Source: Candidatus Zhuqueibacterota bacterium
Lineage (GTDB): Bacteria; Zhuqueibacterota; QNDG01
Reading direction: 5' to 3'
Assembly (NCBI GenBank): GCA_003645915.1
Contig: QNDG01000034.1
Span: forward strand, 1-8,374
Length of the DNA stretch: 8,374 nt
Positions 6,032 to 8,374 of this stretch are shown here, piece after piece. Below the pieces are notes generated by a model. That model did not search any database and was not told the DNA's origin. It was given only the letters and a program-made list of their open reading frames with translations. The position numbers and the translations under genes were made by a program. Every line of letters begins with the position of its first letter. Positions within the stretch are counted from its first letter, which is position 1.

Positions 6032-7108
6032 TCATGTATTGTCCTGCCAGTTCTGTATCTCCTGTTTAAGAACTTTAACAATATCTTTCTCCGGAATTTT
6101 TTCTATTACTTCACCTTTTTTGAAAAGCAGACCTTCACGTTTTCCGCATGCCACACCTATGTCCGCTTCTCTTGCTTCGCCGGGCCCGTTAACTGCACAC
6201 CCCATAACTGCAACAACAATCGGTTTTGTAATATTTTTAAGCTCACTTTCCAGCTCTTCAACAATCCCGGTTACATCTGTTTCAGTGCGGCCGCATGTAG
6301 GGCAGGAAATAATTGTTGCTCCTCTTTTTCTCAAATGCAGAGAATTTAAAATCAAAAATGCTGCTTTAATTTCTTCAACAGGATCTCCTGTTAATGATAC
6401 CCGGATTGTATCGCCAATACCCTGAGCAAGAAGCGCGCCTATTCCCACTGCAGAACGGATTGCTCCAGTTTTTACGCTTCCCGATTCCGTTACACCGAGA
6501 TGTATAGGATAATCGGTTTTTTGTGCAATAATTCTATTGGCGTCAATCATAACTCTTACATCCGAAGCCTTGACAGAGATTACAATGTTCCTGAATCCGT
6601 TTTTCTCACAAAATTTTACGTGGCGCATTGCACTTTCCGCAAGAGCTTCTGCTCCGGGATGTCCGAATTTTGACAAAATATCCTTCTCAAGAGAGCCGCT
6701 GTTCACGCCTATTCTTACAGGTATATTTTTTTCTGCTGCTTTCTCAAGAATTTTCAACACTCTGGTTTCCGAGCCGATATTGCCCGGATTAATTCTGATT
6801 TTATCAGCACCGTGCTCGATTGATAAAATTGCAAGTTTGTAATCAAAATGTATATCTGCGACAAGAGGAACGTTTATCTGCTCTTTGATTTTATATAAAC
6901 TTTCAGCCGATCTTTTATCAGGCACAGCTACTCTTATTATCTCACACCCTGCAGCAGAAAGAATGCGTATCTGTTCAACAGTACTTTTTATATCATCTGT
7001 TTTTGTGTTTGTCATAGACTGCACAACAACAGGGCTGTCCCCGCCAATGCATACATTGCCTACAAATACTTTATGTGATTTCCTTCTGCCCGAACCGCTC
7101 TTTTCCAT
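6032..7108 (-). CDS. ispG: 4-hydroxy-3-methylbut-2-en-1-yl diphosphate synthase (IspG/GcpE)
   Basis: Cytoplasmic iron-sulfur enzyme of the MEP (non-mevalonate) isoprenoid pathway that reduces the cyclic diphosphate MEcPP to HMBPP. The 358 residues match the short, two-domain bacterial form. The N-terminal TIM barrel begins after a basic tail and shows VVVQSMTNT (27-35), VADIHFDY (83-90), KIRINPGNIG (103-112) and LGVTESG (204-210). The C-terminal cluster domain has all three cysteine ligands, CPTCGR (C269 and C272) and MGCAVNGPGE (C304, with E311 as the expected fourth ligand), so it should bind a 4Fe-4S cluster and be active. The start at 7108 has GAGG five bases upstream. It lies 17 bp after the aminotransferase gene and is the last gene seen of that operon. 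Confidence 0.98.
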   Translation of the reverse strand: MEKSGSGRRKSHKVFVGNVCIGGDSPVVVQSMTNTKTDDIKSTVEQIRILSAAGCEIIRVAVPDKRSAESLYKIKEQINVPLVADIHFDYKLAILSIEHGADKIRINPGNIGSETRVLKILEKAAEKNIPVRIGVNSGSLEKDILSKFGHPGAEALAESAMRHVKFCEKNGFRNIVISVKASDVRVMIDANRIIAQKTDYPIHLGVTESGSVKTGAIRSAVGIGALLAQGIGDTIRVSLTGDPVEEIKAAFLILNSLHLRKRGATIISCPTCGRTETDVTGIVEELESELKNITKPIVVAVMGCAVNGPGEAREADIGVACGKREGLLFKKGEVIEKIPEKDIVKVLKQEIQNWQDNT

Positions 7109-7125
7109 TAATACCTCAATATTTT

Positions 7126-8262
7126 TTAGTATCTAAGAACCTCTGTTAAGACCTGTGCAACTTTTTCCAGATCCGCATATTCAATAACCAAAGGAGGAAG
7201 GAACCTTATGGTGTTTTCCCCTGCAGTAATTGCAAGCACACCCATCTCCTGCATTTTATTTACAGCCTCGGAAGCATCGCAGAAAAGCTCAACACCTACC
7301 ATCAAACCGAGGTGACGGATCTCTTTTACTGATGACAGAGTATTTTTCTTAATAAGCGATACAAACCTGTCCCCTTTTTCGGAAACTTTCTTAATCAGAG
7401 ATTCCTTTTTAATATAGTCTATTACAGTTACTGCCGCAGCGCATGAAAAAGGGTTCCCCCCAAAGGTTGAGCCGTGTCTGCCAGGCATGCCAGGAATTTT
7501 ATCGGAAACCAGAACAGCACCAATGGGGACTCCACCTCCGAGACCTTTGGCCAGAGTTACAATATCAGGTACAATTCCGTACTGCTCAAACGTAAAAAAC
7601 GTACCTGTTCTGCCTACTCCTGTCTGAACTTCATCAATAATTATCAGAATATTGTTTTCCCGGCAAAACATACTCAGGTTTTTGATAAATGTCTTATCTG
7701 CCGGATAAATACCACCTTCTCCCTGAACCAGTTCAATTATCACTGCTGCTGTATCTTGATTAATTTTACTTTTAAACGATTCAAAATTATTGTACTCTGC
7801 AAAATCAAATCCCGGTACAAGGGGCTTAAAAGGCTCCCTGTACTTCTCCTTAAAAGTAGCGCTTAGCGCACCCATTGTTCTTCCGTGAAAACTCCGCTCA
7901 GCACAGACAAATCCATGCTTTTTAGTTGCATACCTTGCAAATTTTATAGCTGCTTCTATGCTCTCAGTACCTGAATTGCAGAAAAACACCCTGTTTAAAC
8001 TGTCAGGAGCAAGCCCTGTTAATTTTTCTGCAAGCTCTGTTCTTTTGTCATTATAAAAATGATTTGATACGCTGATTATCTTTTCTGCCTGTTTTTTAAG
8101 TGCATGTGCCAGAATCCTGTTACCATGGCCAAGAGACGCCACGCCTATCCCGCCAATGCAGTCAATATACTCTCTTCCTCTGCTGTCTTTTACTCTTGCA
8201 CCTGTTCCGCTGACAATCTCAATATCTCTCCGTGTGTAAACTTCAAATTCACTGGATTTCAT
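7126..8262 (-). CDS. argD: Acetylornithine aminotransferase family enzyme (ArgD, possibly LysJ-like)
   Basis: PLP-dependent class III aminotransferase of 378 residues. In this family the reaction is N-acetylornithine with 2-oxoglutarate giving N-acetylglutamate semialdehyde and glutamate, in arginine synthesis. Seen motifs: NSGTE (96-100, PLP phosphate binding), SFHGRTMGALSAT (124-136), IIIDEVQTGVGRTG (207-220, D210 against the PLP nitrogen), LAKGLGGG (237-244, with K239 the Schiff-base lysine) and STFGGNP (265-271). IIELVQGEGG (175-184) has L where most members have P. The start has AAGGG about ten bases upstream. It lies 26 bp after the unidentified upstream gene and 17 bp before ispG. The texture (HGRTMGALSAT...KYREPFKPLV) also recalls LysJ enzymes that use LysW-bound substrates in the aminoadipate lysine route. 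Family certain; arginine versus lysine role open. Confidence 0.93.
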   Translation of the reverse strand: MKSSEFEVYTRRDIEIVSGTGARVKDSRGREYIDCIGGIGVASLGHGNRILAHALKKQAEKIISVSNHFYNDKRTELAEKLTGLAPDSLNRVFFCNSGTESIEAAIKFARYATKKHGFVCAERSFHGRTMGALSATFKEKYREPFKPLVPGFDFAEYNNFESFKSKINQDTAAVIIELVQGEGGIYPADKTFIKNLSMFCRENNILIIIDEVQTGVGRTGTFFTFEQYGIVPDIVTLAKGLGGGVPIGAVLVSDKIPGMPGRHGSTFGGNPFSCAAAVTVIDYIKKESLIKKVSEKGDRFVSLIKKNTLSSVKEIRHLGLMVGVELFCDASEAVNKMQEMGVLAITAGENTIRFLPPLVIEYADLEKVAQVLTEVLRY

Positions 8263-8288
8263 CCTGCTATGTTCCCTTTTTACACCTG

Positions 8289-8374
8289 TTATAATTCTAT
8301 TTCAAGCTGATTTGTATCCGGAAATTTTTTCTTTTTTGCCTTCTCCAGAATTGAAACAAAAGTATTTTCATCCA
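8289..8374 (-). CDS. C-terminal end of an unidentified protein (cut by window edge)
   Basis: An open frame enters from the right edge and ends at TAA (8289-8291). The last residues read DENTFVSILEKAKKKKFP followed by DTNQLEIEL. There is a lysine-rich amphipathic stretch, but 27 residues are too few to name a family. It stands 26 bp upstream of the aminotransferase start with no terminator between, so it is probably the preceding gene of the same operon, and its identity would help decide the pathway. Codon use looks like real coding sequence. Confidence 0.55.
   Translation of the reverse strand, partial: DENTFVSILEKAKKKKFPDTNQLEIEL

Noticed and set aside
5978..6425. Plus-strand open frames opposite ispG
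   Set aside because: Antisense to the cysteine-ligand region of ispG; the peptides show no family pattern.
1..8374. CRISPR array, tRNA or rRNA gene, riboswitch, toxin-antitoxin pair
   Set aside because: I looked for regularly spaced repeats, cloverleaf or rRNA segments, and small overlapping gene pairs on both strands and found none.

Overview
The window is AT-rich bacterial chromosome. It carries ordinary housekeeping genes in two minus-strand operons that flank a central block of plus-strand and orphan genes. MltG, a UvrD/PcrA helicase and IspG (the non-mevalonate isoprenoid pathway) all point to a bacterium. Promoters look like standard sigma-70 sites (TTGACA, 17 bp, TATAAT-like). Nothing here fixes the phylum. 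Part of the window (about 5396-6031) holds decayed mobile DNA.

Left operon (minus strand, read from about 2690 down past position 1): an exported protein with a calcineurin-like phosphoesterase / 5'-nucleotidase fold that has lost most of its metal ligands; then mltG (endolytic murein transglycosylase) 3 bp later; then the N-terminal 251 residues of a UvrD/PcrA-type DNA helicase 22 bp after that, cut by the window edge. A near-consensus promoter lies only 11 bp upstream of the first start codon, so the mRNA may be almost leaderless. A small single-pass membrane protein gene (2873-3079, minus) sits upstream and is closed off by a strong intrinsic terminator whose G-U wobble pairs show it works on the minus strand.

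Centre: a 456-base AT-rich intergenic stretch leads to a good promoter with a 9-bp perfect tandem repeat over its -35 element. This drives a YchF/Ola1-like P-loop protein (plus strand) that keeps the P-loop, helical arm and C-terminal TGS-like domain but lacks a recognisable G3 motif and normal switch I. After another AT-rich gap, a strong promoter drives a 154-residue two-helix membrane protein of unknown function with a possible PH-like tail. Directly after its stop codon is the wreck of a DDE (IS481-like) transposase on the minus strand, with a frameshift, in-frame stops and lost catalytic residues. A perfect 8-bp hairpin and a short open frame follow, and may be the end of a second, IS200/IS605-type element.

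Right operon (minus strand, from beyond 8374 down to 6032): the last 27 or so residues of an unidentified protein, then an ArgD/LysJ-type aminotransferase, then ispG, with gaps of 26 and 17 bp. This couples amino-acid biosynthesis (arginine or lysine) with isoprenoid precursor synthesis in one transcript.

I see no convincing new multi-gene system. The most interesting items are the two family members with eroded active sites (the exported phosphoesterase-like protein next to mltG, and the YchF-like protein) and the promoter architectures in front of them.
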